In this document: positions 11,449 to 21,510 of the stretch, one piece after another
How positions within the stretch are numbered: position 1 is the stretch's first letter
How the letters are laid out: the number at the start of each line of letters is the position of its first letter
Assembly: GCF_900095025.1 (NCBI RefSeq)
Contig: NZ_FMBK01000005.1
Coordinates: forward strand, 148,322 to 212,321
From: Acinetobacter albensis
GTDB taxonomy: Bacteria > Pseudomonadota > Gammaproteobacteria > Pseudomonadales > Moraxellaceae
Direction of reading: 5' to 3'
Length of the DNA: 64,000 nucleotides
Made by a program: the position numbers and the translations under genes
Notes under the pieces: generated by a model
Database searches by the model: none
Seen by the model: the letters and a program-made list of their open reading frames with translations, nothing else
What the model was told of the DNA's origin: nothing

Positions 11449-11859
11449 ATGGCTTTAGCAAATACGCAAACTGCCGTACAGCGCTGGCATGAAATGCTAG
11501 AAACCCGCGATATGTCAATATTGAATGATTTACTTGCAGATGATGTGATCTTTCGTTCACCGGTTGCATTTAATCCCTATGTTGGTAAACAAATTGTATT
11601 TTTCATTTTATCAAACGTGATTGAGATTTTTGAAAATTTTACTTACCACCGAGCGTTTTATACCTCAGACGGAATGAGTGTTGTACTTGAGTTTTCGGCT
11701 AATGTAACCGAAAAAAAATTAAAAGGCATTGATATGATTTGCTTTAATGATCAAGGAAAAATTATTGATTTTGAAGTGATGCTACGTCCTAAAAGTGGGC
11801 TAGAAGCTTTGGCTGCACAAATGGGACAGCGTTTGGCGGCATTTACCCCAAAAGTTTAA
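11449..11859 (+). CDS. SnoaL/NTF2-like protein
   Basis: 136 aa with the small cone-shaped NTF2/SnoaL layout: a helical N-terminus (VQRWHEMLETRDM), the typical segment LNDLLADDVIFRSPVAF, and a four-strand sheet ending with GKIIDFEVMLRPKSGLEAL. Such proteins act as isomerases, hydrolases or ligand-binding proteins; nothing here decides which. It follows fadH in the same direction with a clear AAGGAA site and is probably part of the same PadR-controlled unit. Confidence 0.7.
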   Translation: MALANTQTAVQRWHEMLETRDMSILNDLLADDVIFRSPVAFNPYVGKQIVFFILSNVIEIFENFTYHRAFYTSDGMSVVLEFSANVTEKKLKGIDMICFNDQGKIIDFEVMLRPKSGLEALAAQMGQRLAAFTPKV

Positions 11860-11970
11860 CTGAGTAAAATTTTAAGGTAAAAATTGAGATAACAGATCGT
11901 GTAAATGATTTAGGGTGAATATGAAGCCTATTATTTTAAATTTGCATTAATCTCCCAAGGTGAAATACAC

Positions 11971-13074
11971 ATGAAATTGCCGGTCAAAAAAATAACGCAC
12001 TGGGTACAAAATATTGTTGATCAGTTATCTGGAGCCGAAATACCGAAATTGTATTTTGATCCAAAAGGACAGGCGCAACAATGGATTGATCAATTGCCTC
12101 AACTCAATCACAAATATCGTCCAACACCATGGTTGTCTAATACTCATCTGCATTTAATGTATTTTGATTTGATTAAGAAAAAGAATGTTCAGCTACAGTA
12201 TGATGCAATTGAGCACTTACACATGGCTGACGGTGGTATTACTGCTATTGCATGGTACGGATTACATTTGCCTGAAAGTACACCGACGATTGTCCTTATG
12301 CATACCTTAACGGGAACGCCTGAAAGCATGTCTGAGGTAGTTCACGATTTACATCGTTATACGGGTTGGCGGATTGCATTATGTTTACGCCGTGGTCATG
12401 CAAACTTACCTATGATAGTTCCTAAAATCTCTATTTTTGGTTCGACCTCTGATTTGCGCGAACAAATTGAATATATTCAAACCAAATTTGCTCATTCTAC
12501 TTTGTATGCTGTCGGATCGTCAGCAGGGACAGGGCTATTGGTACGATATTTAGGGGAACAAGGCGAGCAAACGCCGTTTAAAGCTGCTTTTGCACTTTGC
12601 CCAGGCTATGACACAGAACTGGGCTTCAAAAATGTGCATCCCTTTTATAGTAAAATTATGACCAAAAAATTATTTCAGTCATTTATTCATCCTTATTCGA
12701 CCACATGGCAAAAAACAGCGTCACTCACTCAAGTGCTTGCCACTCGAAGTTTGGCTGACTTCCAGTACCGTTATTTTGAAATGGCAGGTTATCAGAGCTT
12801 TGAAGCTTATAATCAGGCCACCAATCCTATTTTTGTATTTGAAAAAATTACCATTCCACTGATGGTGTTAAATGCAGAAGATGATCCTGTGTGTCGTATA
12901 CAAAATCTAGAACCGTATAAAACGGTGATTCAGAACATGCCAAATATTATGGTGGTCACCACGAAAAAGGGCAGTCATTGTGGATTTTACGAAGGATTAA
13001 AACAAACTAATTCTTGGGCGACACGATTAATTTCTGATTTTTTAATCAATCAGCATCAACAAGAATTACTTTAG
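11971..13074 (+). CDS. YheT-family alpha/beta hydrolase
   Basis: 367 aa. The segment RPTPWLSNTHLHLMYFD near residue 50, the LHLPESTPTIVLMHTLTG oxyanion region, and the nucleophile elbow GSSAGTGLLVRYLGEQG (about residue 190) are those of the YheT/EMB8 group of hydrolases. The C-terminal LNAEDDPVCRIQN and GSHCGFYEG supply the Asp and His. The group is linked to lipid or ester hydrolysis, but substrates are poorly known. It lies downstream of the SnoaL-like gene in the same direction, 111 bp apart. Confidence 0.8.
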   Translation: MKLPVKKITHWVQNIVDQLSGAEIPKLYFDPKGQAQQWIDQLPQLNHKYRPTPWLSNTHLHLMYFDLIKKKNVQLQYDAIEHLHMADGGITAIAWYGLHLPESTPTIVLMHTLTGTPESMSEVVHDLHRYTGWRIALCLRRGHANLPMIVPKISIFGSTSDLREQIEYIQTKFAHSTLYAVGSSAGTGLLVRYLGEQGEQTPFKAAFALCPGYDTELGFKNVHPFYSKIMTKKLFQSFIHPYSTTWQKTASLTQVLATRSLADFQYRYFEMAGYQSFEAYNQATNPIFVFEKITIPLMVLNAEDDPVCRIQNLEPYKTVIQNMPNIMVVTTKKGSHCGFYEGLKQTNSWATRLISDFLINQHQQELL

Positions 13075-13290
13075 CGGTCTTGATGAAATATTTAGATGCA
13101 ATTAATATGAGCAAGGCTGATGGTTTAATAAGAATTGAATCAGTTTTTCTGTTATACTTATTGCAACAAGTATGAAAATGTTCTCTTTTTGAAATTGATA
13201 GAAATATTATATTAGTCTAAGTGATCGAAATAAAAGTTGTTTTGAAATGCCAATGGTGGTGTTTCTGTAGATGTTAAAAAATTGGTGTAA

Positions 13291-13521
13291 ATGTTGAATA
13301 ATATAGAAAATTTAATTGCAAAATCTGTAAATGGTAGTGAAATAATTGTATCGTTGGTTCCATCAAAAAAGATGCAAAGTACGCGTGATGGGTTTAAATG
13401 GGTTGAAGTTGGAAAAAAAGTATTACTTCAATCTGGTGTAGAAATTGATTTAAACCTTGATGGTCGTAGCTTCTATACAGATGTAAATGAAATGTTTAAA
13501 TTCACTTCTCGTGTAAATTAA
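13291..13521 (+). CDS. hypothetical protein, 76 aa
   Basis: Small hydrophilic protein, predicted mainly beta with no membrane segment. Family not recognised. It is followed 22 bp later by a strong terminator and so is likely monocistronic. Its codon use resembles its neighbours. Confidence 0.55.
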   Translation: MLNNIENLIAKSVNGSEIIVSLVPSKKMQSTRDGFKWVEVGKKVLLQSGVEIDLNLDGRSFYTDVNEMFKFTSRVN

Positions 13522-13542
13522 ACCACATTAAAAATGCTCTTT

Positions 13543-13566
13543 AAAACCGCCATAAGGCGGTTTTTT
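13543..13566 (+). terminator. Rho-independent terminator
   Basis: AAAACCGCC pairs with GGCGGTTTT around a 4-nt loop, followed by T residues. Confidence 0.8.
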
Positions 13567-13730
13567 GGTTTTCAAAGTACTGTGTATATTTTTAGATGTT
13601 TTATGCGTATTTAAGAAATCAATTTTTACAATTTTATGTTGTTATGAGCACTTTTTGTCACTTTTTGTCATTATTAAGTAATCATAATCCCCGTATAACT
13701 AATACTTCACTTTCAAGAAGTGAGTGGGGT

Positions 13731-13823
13731 ATGAGAACTTTAGAATTATTATTAACATCATCATCTGCTGTTTTACTTATGCTAGTCATTTATGCATTTG
13801 GGCAAATGTCTAATTCATTATAA
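13731..13823 (+). CDS. 30-aa single-helix membrane peptide
   Basis: An open frame extends further upstream, but the ATG at 13731 has a GAGTGGGG sequence just before it and yields a compact 30-residue peptide that is nearly one transmembrane helix (LLLTSSSAVLLMLVIYAFG). The upstream part reads as non-coding. A terminator follows immediately. It is the kind of tiny membrane protein usually missed in annotation; function unknown. Confidence 0.5.
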   Translation: MRTLELLLTSSSAVLLMLVIYAFGQMSNSL

Positions 13824-13832
13824 ATAACCAAT

Positions 13833-13856
13833 AAAAAGCACCAAAAGGTGCTTTTT
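13833..13856 (+). terminator. Rho-independent terminator
   Basis: AAAAAGCACC and GGTGCTTTTT form a 10-bp stem with an AAAA loop. Confidence 0.8.
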
Positions 13857-13958
13857 ATTTAAGTAGGGTCATCAAATTGAGGAATAGTAAAATTGAAAGA
13901 TAAATTTAAAGTATAAAAATAAATCAAATATAAATTAATTTTTATTGTGGGGTTGAGT

Positions 13959-14251
13959 GTGAATACTAAAAAATTAAGGGTATTGTTATCGATGTTAGTA
14001 TTTTTGAGTGTAGTACTAGGTTTGTATATTCATCAACAAAATAAGGAAAAAAGAAAAAATGAAATTAAGCAGTTGGTTTTTGAGGCAGAACAAAGTTTAT
14101 TGCAATTGAACTAAGTGGTGATAAGCCCAATAGAGTTTTTTTATGATTTTGACCCAAAGTAAATAGAAATAGACTTATATTTGAACGCATAGACGAAGCG
14201 ATTAATTTTATTTATGATGAGTTACATAGGCAAAAAAGTATAAAATTATGA
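13959..14251 (+). pseudogene. broken small membrane-anchored protein
   Basis: GTG at 13959 opens 51 codons (to 14114) encoding a membrane anchor (LLSMLVFLSVVLGLYIH) and a charged helical stretch. Downstream, in other frames, come LSGDKPNRV, FFYDFDPK and then NRLIFERIDEAINFIYDEL, which runs to a stop at 14249-14251. These blocks join naturally into one protein of about 97 residues, so at least two small indels, one in the T run near 14135, appear to have broken it. Its ancestral stop overlaps the next gene's ATG by 4 nt, which supports it having been a coupled upstream gene. Confidence 0.5.
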
Positions 14252-14505
14252 ATTTTAAACAATTTAAAATCGTGAATGTCATTTTGGCTATTATTGGAGT
14301 TGCTGCATTTTTATATTTCCAAGAATCTATACGAACGCAAGACAAAGAGCCTTTTAAACAAGGTACTTCGGAGTATGCGGGTTATCATTATGCACAAGAA
14401 AATAAATTAGCTGGTGCAGATCAATGTAAAAATGCAAAAGATAATGCGGTTAAAGTATTTAATGCAGAATTTTTAGCAGGTTGTAAAAGATTTTTTGATC
14501 AGTAA
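14248..14505 (+). CDS. membrane-anchored small protein, 85 aa
   Basis: An N-terminal hydrophobic segment (about residues 9-25) is followed by an exported or periplasmic region with two Cys residues (DQCKNAKDN and LAGCKRF) that could form a disulfide. The family is not recognised. It overlaps the end of the decayed gene upstream by 4 nt, so it may once have been translated by coupling to that gene. Confidence 0.55.
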   Translation: MNFKQFKIVNVILAIIGVAAFLYFQESIRTQDKEPFKQGTSEYAGYHYAQENKLAGADQCKNAKDNAVKVFNAEFLAGCKRFFDQ

Positions 14506-14596
14506 TGATAATTTTACATTTGTTGTGTAAAAATAAAACTGTGTATTTATTCTAGGTCTTATATTCTGTTTAATTCTGAGTATATGAGAGTCAATA

Positions 14597-14719
14597 ATGA
14601 AAATAATGATCGTAGTAGGACTATTGGTGATGGTTGGACTCACAGGTTGCCAAAAACGTGATACTGATAATAGTCAGCAAGACAAAACCACTACACCACA
14701 TTCGATGGACAAAGATTAG
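14597..14719 (+). CDS. 40-aa lipoprotein
   Basis: ATG at 14597 gives a 40-residue peptide with a Lys-positive start, a hydrophobic core (IMIVVGLLVMVG) and the lipobox LTGC, so it should be lipidated on Cys18. The rest is a short polar tail. A terminator follows 17 bp after the stop. It belongs to the class of tiny lipoproteins with unknown roles in the envelope. Confidence 0.6.
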   Translation: MKIMIVVGLLVMVGLTGCQKRDTDNSQQDKTTTPHSMDKD

Positions 14720-14735
14720 TACAATCCATTAAATT

Positions 14736-14758
14736 AAGCCCATTTTTATGGGCTTTTT
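14736..14758 (+). terminator. Rho-independent terminator
   Basis: AAGCCCA and TGGGCTT stem with T run. Confidence 0.75.
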
Positions 14759-14838
14759 AATTGCAAAAAATTCTTTCAAGTTTGCATTATTATGAGACTC
14801 ATAAAAATAGTTCAAGGACATAGAGTGATCTTGACGTG

Positions 14839-16329
14839 TTATATGTGAATTTGGTTATAACGATTTAACCATGGCTGAGCTTGTTCGAGTTGAGCCGCAA
14901 GTTGTAGTAATCTGTCTTCTTGAGCGAAAGGTGCAATAAATTGAGAGCCCAAAGGAAGATGATCTTTATTCCAATACAGTGGCACTGACATTGCAGGTAA
15001 ACCCGTAATATTGGCCAATTGGGTAAAAGGAACCCATTTTAGATTGTCTTTAACAATTTGATCGACCAGTTTCCCTTGAGCAAGCAAATGCGCTTTTCCT
15101 AATTTGATTAAACTTTTTAAAATAGGTTTTTGCCATTGTGGAAGTTTGATTTCGCCATTTTTAGGTGCAACTGATGCAGTGGCAGGTGTTAAATATAAAT
15201 CATAGCGATCAAAAAAATGATTCATTTGTGTGGTGTATAGTCCCCAATTATTGAGATTATGGATATATTGAGCTGCACTGGTTTGAGCTCCAAATGCGGC
15301 CAATGCCAATGAGTCGAGTTCAAAATCCCCATTTTTACTTTGATATTGTTGTTTGATTTGTTCCAGCATATAAGAAAACTGACTAAACCAAGTGGTAATA
15401 AAATCTCGAGCTAAAGCCAGTCCGTCAATAGCAGGAGTATCTTCTATTAACGTATGTCCTAAAGATTCTAGTAATTTCACGGTATGATGTACTGCGGCTA
15501 TGGCGTCTTCAGAAACTTTTGTACCGATTGGAGATTGGGTACTAAATGCAATCTTTAATTTTTTGGGTGGAAACTGAATTGCTTCTAAATAAGTGGATTC
15601 AGGTGATTTAATTTTAAATAATGAGCTATGTTCAGGGCCATGCGTTACATCTAACATTGCAGCACTATCACGTACTGTTTTGGTCAATACATGTTGAATT
15701 GCAGCACCATGCATCGCTTCACTCATGTTTGGCCCCCACGGGGTACGGCCACGGCTAGGTTTTAACCCAAATAAACCACAATAAGATGCTGGAATACGTA
15801 TAGATCCACCGCCATCTCCTGCACCAGCCAGAGGAACGATGCCTGCTGCAACAGCAGAAGCAGAACCACCTGATGATCCACCACTATTATGTTTGAGATT
15901 CCAAGGGTTATGACACGTACCCCAAGCATCGGGCTCGGTAATGCCTTTAATGCCAAATTCTGGTGTATTGGTACGCCCAAAAGTGACAATACCTGAGTTT
16001 TCCCAGCGATTTACAATTTCAGAATTTTGTTCAGCAATATAATGGATTCGTTTTAATCCTGTGCAGCCATATGACGTGGGATAGCCTGCATATTCTTGAA
16101 ATAAATCTTTCACTAAAAAAGGGACACCAGCAAAAGGCCCAGTTAATGCTTGTTGAGTGCGTGTCTTTGCATAGTCATGCATAGGAATAATAATGGCATT
16201 CAATTTGGGATTGGTGTCTGCGGCGCGTTGTAATGCTAAATTAAGCAATTCTGAAGAGCTCACTTGTTTTTTAGCCACCAATTCGGCCAATCCTAGTCCA
16301 TCATATTGAAGATATTCAGAAAGTTTCAT
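14839..16329 (-). CDS. amidase-signature family hydrolase
   Basis: 496 aa. The Ser-cisSer-Lys machinery is visible: Lys in PFLVKDLF (about residue 73), the Gly/Ser-rich stretch [14 protein letters not shown] (about 150-163) with the cis-Ser, and the nucleophile Ser in [11 protein letters not shown] (about 174). The overall pattern, including [10 protein letters not shown] and the C-terminal [17 protein letters not shown], is close to 6-aminohexanoate-cyclic-dimer hydrolases, but those names cover many general amidases. Cytoplasmic, single gene. The substrate cannot be assigned. Confidence 0.8.
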   Translation of the reverse strand: MKLSEYLQYDGLGLAELVAKKQVSSSELLNLALQRAADTNPKLNAIIIPMHDYAKTRTQQALTGPFAGVPFLVKDLFQEYAGYPTSYGCTGLKRIHYIAEQNSEIVNRWENSGIVTFGRTNTPEFGIKGITEPDAWGTCHNPWNLKHNSGGSSGGSASAVAAGIVPLAGAGDGGGSIRIPASYCGLFGLKPSRGRTPWGPNMSEAMHGAAIQHVLTKTVRDSAAMLDVTHGPEHSSLFKIKSPESTYLEAIQFPPKKLKIAFSTQSPIGTKVSEDAIAAVHHTVKLLESLGHTLIEDTPAIDGLALARDFITTWFSQFSYMLEQIKQQYQSKNGDFELDSLALAAFGAQTSAAQYIHNLNNWGLYTTQMNHFFDRYDLYLTPATASVAPKNGEIKLPQWQKPILKSLIKLGKAHLLAQGKLVDQIVKDNLKWVPFTQLANITGLPAMSVPLYWNKDHLPLGSQFIAPFAQEDRLLQLAAQLEQAQPWLNRYNQIHI

Positions 16330-16587
16330 AGTGTCCTTATTTAATTTTTTTAAACCTCTGTTTTTGTAAGCGATTTTATCTTAATAAGCAAGACTGTTTT
16401 TTTATTCAAAAAAATGAGAGTTGGCTATTCAAAACCAGACCATTTAAAGCTATTTTTTTGACAGTCAAATAACTGATTTTTATGTTCAATAGACTAAATA
16501 TATTGTTGTAATATGGTGATAAATACTGGTTTTTCATAAAAGCATGCTAACTTGTAGTTAAGGATTTTAGTTTTGAATTTTAAACGT

Positions 16588-17067
16588 ATGAAAAAAAAAT
16601 ATCTGACCATTTTTCTCGTATTATGCTCATCAATTGCGATGGCAAATGAAAGTAAATCAGTGGTAGCAAACGAAAAAGTAAAACCAACAGAAAATTCGAA
16701 TAGTATTCGTATTGTGACGCGTCCAGAGATTGTAGGATTGTGGGGAATGCAAATTCCCAATAATAAAAAATGTATTGAATATTACAATTTTAAAAGTAAT
16801 AACGATGTGATGATTAAGAGTGGACAAGAGTGGTCATCGGGAATTTACGATTACCAACCACCTCAAGAGGAACGTACCTTATTGCCAGCCCTGATCTTGC
16901 AAGTCAAGTATGATAATAATGAAAAGGATTGCTCAGGCCTTCAGCAGGATCAAAGTGGCGAAATTTCCCAGTATTTTGTCCAATGGAAAAATCCATCAAC
17001 CATTCATTTTTGTACGAATGAAAAGGCAGAACAATGTTTTGCTACTTTAAGCCGTGTCTTGCCTTAA
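16588..17067 (+). CDS. exported hypothetical protein
   Basis: A clean signal peptide begins at the Met at 16588 (MKKKYLTIFLVLCSSIAMA, cleavage after AMA), which is why this start is preferred over the frame's earlier start at 16573. The mature part is about 140 aa with four Cys (KKCIEYY, KDCSGLQ, HFCTNEK, QCFATL), probably two disulfides, consistent with a periplasmic or outer-membrane-facing protein. Family unknown. Confidence 0.6.
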   Translation: MKKKYLTIFLVLCSSIAMANESKSVVANEKVKPTENSNSIRIVTRPEIVGLWGMQIPNNKKCIEYYNFKSNNDVMIKSGQEWSSGIYDYQPPQEERTLLPALILQVKYDNNEKDCSGLQQDQSGEISQYFVQWKNPSTIHFCTNEKAEQCFATLSRVLP

Positions 17068-17085
17068 AACTTAAATAATTTTTAT

Positions 17086-17116
17086 AAAAAAACCGCTCAT
17101 TAGAGCGGTTTTTTTA
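17086..17116. terminator. bidirectional terminator
   Basis: AACCGCTC and GAGCGGTT with an ATTA loop, flanked by A and T runs. It lies between the exported protein gene and accC, which converge. Confidence 0.8.
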
Positions 17117-17128
17117 TGTTTATATATT

Positions 17129-18496
17129 TTAAGCGTTTTCTTTTACATGACCTTCTAATTTTTGAAGCAAATGCTTTTCAAGATAATGAATATCCATTGC
17201 TTGAGAGCAAAAGTTTTTATCTTCTAAAATTAGATCTTTATGCAAAGGAATATTGGTTTTAATTCCTGTCAGAATGATTTCTTCTAAGGCTTGTTTCATA
17301 CGCGCAATACAGGTTTTCCGGTCTTTACCATGTGCAATGAGTTTAGCAATCATTGAATCATAATAAGGAGGAATGCTATAACCTTCGTAAATATGCGAAT
17401 CTAAACGAATACCTGCACCACCTGGAGTATAGAAGTGCTCAATTTTACCCGGTGATGGCATGAAGTTGGTTGGGTCCTCAGCATTGATACGACATTCCAT
17501 GGCATGACCATGACATTGAACATCGGACTGTTGAATGTTTAGACCAAGACCGCCTGCAATCAGCAATTGTTGTTCAATAATATCGATACCTGTAACCATC
17601 TCGGTCACTGGATGTTCAACTTGAACACGCGTATTCATCTCAATGAAGAAAAACTCATCATCTTCAAACAAGAATTCAAATGTTCCCGCTCCACGATACT
17701 GCATGAGCTTACATGCATTTACGCATGCTTCCAAAATGTCAGCACGGGCTTGTTCTGGTAAGCCTGGCGCTGGCGCTTCTTCAAGTACTTTTTGATGGCG
17801 ACGTTGCAAAGAACAGTCACGGTCAAAAAGATGAATCGCATGGCCGTTACCATCCGCTAGAACTTGCACTTCAACATGACGTGGTTTTTGTAGGAAACGT
17901 TCCATATAAACCGTATCATCACTAAACCACATTTCTGCATCACGCTGTGCGGCTTGAACAGATTCAAGTAATGTGTCTACACGCTCTACAATACGCATAC
18001 CACGACCACCACCGCCTGAAGCAGCTTTAATGATCAATGGGAAGCCAATTTCTTTGGCTTCAGCTAGCGCATTGCTAGTGGTCACTGCGTGTGCAGAACC
18101 TGGAACAGTTGGAACGCCTGCTTTACGCATCGCGGTAATGGCAGAAACCTTGTTTCCCATTAGGCGAATGTGTTCAGGGCGTGGTCCGATGAAAATAAAA
18201 CCTGAACTTTCAACAATTTCTGCAAATTCAGCATTTTCAGATAAGAAGCCATAACCTGGATGGATCGCATCTGCACCTGTAATTTCAGCAGCAGTAATAA
18301 TTGCTGGGATGTTTAAATAGCTTTCACTACTTGCACCCGGACCAATACATACGGCTTCATCAACAAAACGAAGGTGCATGAGGTCTTTATCGGCATCGGA
18401 ATAAATACCAACGGTTTTAATTCCTAAAGTTTTGCAAGCTCGGGTAATGCGTAAAGCGATTTCACCCCGGTTTGCAATTAATACCTTTTGCAACAT
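17129..18496 (-). CDS. accC: acetyl-CoA carboxylase, biotin carboxylase subunit
   Basis: 455 aa, close to E. coli AccC. It carboxylates biotin on AccB using ATP and bicarbonate, the first half-reaction of fatty-acid synthesis. An N-terminal preATP-grasp ([13 protein letters not shown]) is followed by an ATP-grasp with the glycine loop [13 protein letters not shown] (about residue 160), the EEAPAPG segment, and [18 protein letters not shown] with the catalytic Glu and Arg. It follows accB by 17 bp. Confidence 0.97.
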   Translation of the reverse strand: MLQKVLIANRGEIALRITRACKTLGIKTVGIYSDADKDLMHLRFVDEAVCIGPGASSESYLNIPAIITAAEITGADAIHPGYGFLSENAEFAEIVESSGFIFIGPRPEHIRLMGNKVSAITAMRKAGVPTVPGSAHAVTTSNALAEAKEIGFPLIIKAASGGGGRGMRIVERVDTLLESVQAAQRDAEMWFSDDTVYMERFLQKPRHVEVQVLADGNGHAIHLFDRDCSLQRRHQKVLEEAPAPGLPEQARADILEACVNACKLMQYRGAGTFEFLFEDDEFFFIEMNTRVQVEHPVTEMVTGIDIIEQQLLIAGGLGLNIQQSDVQCHGHAMECRINAEDPTNFMPSPGKIEHFYTPGGAGIRLDSHIYEGYSIPPYYDSMIAKLIAHGKDRKTCIARMKQALEEIILTGIKTNIPLHKDLILEDKNFCSQAMDIHYLEKHLLQKLEGHVKENA

Positions 18497-18513
18497 GATA
18501 AATCCTCGTGGTT

Positions 18514-18930
18514 TTACGCGCGATAGCGGAAAAGAGGTTGACCGAATTGAATCACTTCGCCATTTTTCACTAAAATTTCTTCTACCACACCGCTTTGCGT
18601 CGCTTCAATTGGGTTCATGATTTTCATGGCTTCAATGATGCCTAACGTTTCACCTGCTGAAATGGTTTGACCCACTTTAACAAATGGCGGTTCACCTGGG
18701 CTTTGAGCAGCATAAAATACCCCAACCATCGGAGAGGTTTCTACCGCACCGCGCGGCGTTTTTGCTACAGGCGCAGCAGCAACAGCTGTAGGGATGCTTT
18801 GAACACCTGCCGCAACCACTGGATTACGACGCGTTAAAGCGATAGATTGATCACCTTCTTTAACTTCTATCGCTTGTAAGTCAGATTCAATCATCAGGTC
18901 GATGAGTTTCTTGATTTTACGGATATCCAT
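18514..18930 (-). CDS. accB: biotin carboxyl carrier protein
   Basis: 138 aa. An N-terminal helix, an Ala/Pro/Val-rich linker (about residues 40-60) and a C-terminal biotinyl domain with the EAMKIMN motif whose Lys (about 104) carries biotin. It shuttles carboxybiotin from AccC to the carboxyltransferase. It lies between aroQ (16 bp upstream) and accC in one operon, the usual gammaproteobacterial order. Confidence 0.97.
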   Translation of the reverse strand: MDIRKIKKLIDLMIESDLQAIEVKEGDQSIALTRRNPVVAAGVQSIPTAVAAAPVAKTPRGAVETSPMVGVFYAAQSPGEPPFVKVGQTISAGETLGIIEAMKIMNPIEATQSGVVEEILVKNGEVIQFGQPLFRYRA

Positions 18931-18946
18931 GAGACAATATTCCTAA

Positions 18947-19402
18947 TTATGGTTGCGTAGTAGGTTGAATTTTTTCGATAGCGTAATCGAGAGCAAATGA
19001 ATAACCTTTTGCTCCTAAGCCACAAATCACGCCAACGGCTTTATCAGATAAATATGAGTGATGTCTAAATGCTTCGCGAGCATGAACATTCGATAAATGA
19101 ACTTCAATATAGGGGATAGCTACACCAAGAAGAGCGTCACGAACTGCAACAGAGGTATGCGTCAATGCTGCGGGATTGATGAGGATGAATTTCACAGCTT
19201 CTAATTGTGCTTGATGAATTCTGTCAACAATTGCGCCTTCCCAGTTACTTTGGAAAGTATCTAAATGAATTGCTGCTTTTTGTGCCTGAATAATGAGCTG
19301 CTGATTGATGTCATCCAAAGTGAGATGCCCATAAACATCTGGTTCACGCTTTCCTAGCAAATTAAGATTCGGTCCATGAATGACCAAAATGCTCGAATTC
19401 AT
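18947..19402 (-). CDS. aroQ: type II 3-dehydroquinate dehydratase
   Basis: 151 aa. It catalyses dehydration of 3-dehydroquinate in the shikimate pathway. Seen: [17 protein letters not shown] with the active-site Arg and Tyr, [33 protein letters not shown] and [18 protein letters not shown] with the catalytic His. It is first in the operon with accB and accC. Confidence 0.96.
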   Translation of the reverse strand: MNSSILVIHGPNLNLLGKREPDVYGHLTLDDINQQLIIQAQKAAIHLDTFQSNWEGAIVDRIHQAQLEAVKFILINPAALTHTSVAVRDALLGVAIPYIEVHLSNVHAREAFRHHSYLSDKAVGVICGLGAKGYSFALDYAIEKIQPTTQP

Positions 19403-19638
19403 TCAGCTTGCTCCATTTTTAAGTTGCACCAATATCTTGCAAGATACCTGCAAAATTTGCCCATTATGGCACGAAATCCTACATTTTTATTATAACTTGC
19501 TTAATTTTGACGTAGAGTTTGTGTGTCATATCTGTGCTATATATTGAGAACTTTGCAAGTAAATGGCAATGTTAAAAAATGACATTTTTTATCGTTTTTA
19601 TTTATTTCAATATTGTAAACCGAATTGACCAAAACAGT

Positions 19639-20955
19639 TCATGTGATTTGTGTAACTGCCATCGAAGAATCATCAATGCTCAGCATTTCTTGCCAACATG
19701 TGGTGTAGCGTGGGGAGCGATATTGTTGCCTCATTTTCCATATTTTGCTGTTTGAATGATAACCCAACTGAATGCATTCGGCTCCATAGCGTTGTTTCAT
19801 CGTTAGCAAGGTTTTCATTAAATGATCGCGTTGTTGAATCAGTTCTATGGGGTGCCATAAATCTTGAATATGTTGTTGCTTAGGTTGAAGTGCGGTCAAC
19901 ATAATTGAAACTTTCATATATTTTTTATTTTCTTTAAATAAAACATCTACTTGATTTAATACTGTTTGATTTAAAATGATCAAATCATCGGTGGCATATT
20001 CAAGTCCTACAGTATGAGAAATACTGATTTTATAGGGCGGATGGGAAGATTTTTCATAGAGGGAAACATGCACGCAGGCGCATAATTGCTGTTGCCTCGT
20101 TAAGCGCTTATAAGCACGGTCAATATGAAAAATTAAAGCCTGCTTCAGAATGCTCTTTTGATTGGTGGCGGTTGCAAAACTTCGCGATGAAAGAATACTT
20201 TTTGAGGGTATAGATGGATCTTCTAAGGCAATGCAAGAGTGACCTTTTAGCTCACGAATAGTCCGTGTAATAAGCACAGAGAATTGCTTAGTCAGATGCT
20301 GTTCATTGGCAAAAGTTAAGTCATAGCCAGTATATATTTCATAATCCTGCAGTTTTTTGCTGATTTTACGCCCAATCCCCCAAATTTCAGCCACTGGAGT
20401 TTCTTGAAGTAGGTTTTCGTAGCTACATAAATCTAGGTGAGGTAAATAACATAAAGAGTTAAAACCTGTTTTTTGTTTTGCAAAATGATTGGCCAGTTTG
20501 GCTTGCGTTTTTGTGAAACCAATACCAATACAGCAAGGTAAGCCTATCCATTGATTAATTGTATTTATCAGTTCACGACAGTATTGTTCAAGGTCAAGCG
20601 TTTTCGCATAAGGCGTTAGATTGATAAAACATTCATCAATTGAATAGGGTTCAATATCTGCACTATGAAAATGTTTGGCTAAAATGGCAAAAAAACGTCG
20701 AGACATATCTCCATATAAAGCGTAGTTACTCGAAAAAACTTTAACATCTGCTTGCAGTGCTTGTTTTTCAATGGTGTGCCAAGCAACGGCCATGCCTATA
20801 TTTAAGGCTTTTGCTTCATTGCTACGTGAAACCACACAACCGTCATTATTTGAAAGCACAACCACAGCTTTTCCATTGAGTTTTGGATTGAACACACGTT
20901 CGCAACTGACATAGCAGTTATTAATATCAATGAGAGCGAATAATTGTTTGTCCAT
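19639..20955 (-). CDS. umuC: translesion DNA polymerase V subunit UmuC
   Basis: 438 aa Y-family polymerase. Catalytic acidic residues are in FALIDINNCYVSCERVF (Asp10 region) and YSIDECFINL (Asp and Glu about 104-105). Helix-hairpin-helix and little-finger regions follow (WGIGRKISKKLQ, about 195). It copies past damaged bases as part of the SOS response. It is not directly joined to umuD; a convergent small gene and its own SOS-type operator separate them, so umuC has its own promoter. Confidence 0.92.
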   Translation of the reverse strand: MDKQLFALIDINNCYVSCERVFNPKLNGKAVVVLSNNDGCVVSRSNEAKALNIGMAVAWHTIEKQALQADVKVFSSNYALYGDMSRRFFAILAKHFHSADIEPYSIDECFINLTPYAKTLDLEQYCRELINTINQWIGLPCCIGIGFTKTQAKLANHFAKQKTGFNSLCYLPHLDLCSYENLLQETPVAEIWGIGRKISKKLQDYEIYTGYDLTFANEQHLTKQFSVLITRTIRELKGHSCIALEDPSIPSKSILSSRSFATATNQKSILKQALIFHIDRAYKRLTRQQQLCACVHVSLYEKSSHPPYKISISHTVGLEYATDDLIILNQTVLNQVDVLFKENKKYMKVSIMLTALQPKQQHIQDLWHPIELIQQRDHLMKTLLTMKQRYGAECIQLGYHSNSKIWKMRQQYRSPRYTTCWQEMLSIDDSSMAVTQIT

Positions 20956-20962
20956 TTTTATC

Positions 20963-20983
20963 TTGAATTTGTAACTTTTTCAA
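20963..20983. promoter_or_regulatory. UmuDAb-type operator upstream of umuC
   Basis: TTGAA, 11 bp, TTCAA, with interior GTAACTTT, seven bases upstream of the umuC start. It agrees at 20 of 21 positions with the site in front of umuD at 22127-22147 and fits the published UmuDAb/DdrR binding pattern of Acinetobacter. Binding would block umuC expression until DNA damage. Confidence 0.8.
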
Positions 20984-21252
20984 ATTAAGAATAACGTGTA
21001 ATTCAATAAATTCCAAATTTAAAAATCAATGAATGGGGAGAAGCATTTAAACTTGTGTAACTATGAGTGTAATTACAGTTAAACATGTAAATCACTCTTT
21101 TATGGATTAAATAAAAATCAATACATTAACAGTAGCGCTATTACAGTGTATTAAATAGACACAGTTGTAGGCTTGGCGAATTCAAAATATTCATTAGATT
21201 GGTAGAAGTCGTAAAGTTAGTGCGACATATCCCAAAAAATTAAAGGATGGAT

Positions 21253-21438
21253 ATGAAAATGGCTAATCAACAACACAACCAACAAAATCATAATCAGGGT
21301 CAACAGCAGCAAGACCAGCAACGTCAACAAAATAGACAGCCTAACCAGCAAAATGACAATCAGCATCAACAACAGCAAAACCAACAAGACAATCAACGTC
21401 AGCAGAAGCAACAAAAAAACCCTCAACAACAACGCTAA
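21253..21438 (+). CDS. Gln/Asn-rich low-complexity peptide, 61 aa
   Basis: Almost the whole product is Gln, Asn, Arg, Lys, His and Asp after MKMANQQH. The ATG at 21253 is preferred because AAAGGA lies about 7 nt before it. The earlier ATG at 21247 is too close to that site. It runs opposite to umuC and umuD and ends at a strong terminator. The codons mix CAA and CAG, so it is not a simple DNA repeat, which argues for protein-level selection. Function unknown; a damage-linked or desiccation-type disordered protein is one guess. Confidence 0.6.
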   Translation: MKMANQQHNQQNHNQGQQQQDQQRQQNRQPNQQNDNQHQQQQNQQDNQRQQKQQKNPQQQR

Positions 21439-21450
21439 GATTTACCAAGA

Positions 21451-21482
21451 AAAAAGCCTCAATTAATATTGAGGCTTTTTAA
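21451..21482. terminator. bidirectional terminator
   Basis: AAAAAGCCTCAAT pairs with ATTGAGGCTTTTT. It separates the convergent Gln-rich gene and umuD. Confidence 0.85.
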
Positions 21483-21510
21483 TAATTAATAATTTAAATT
21501 GTTGATTTAA

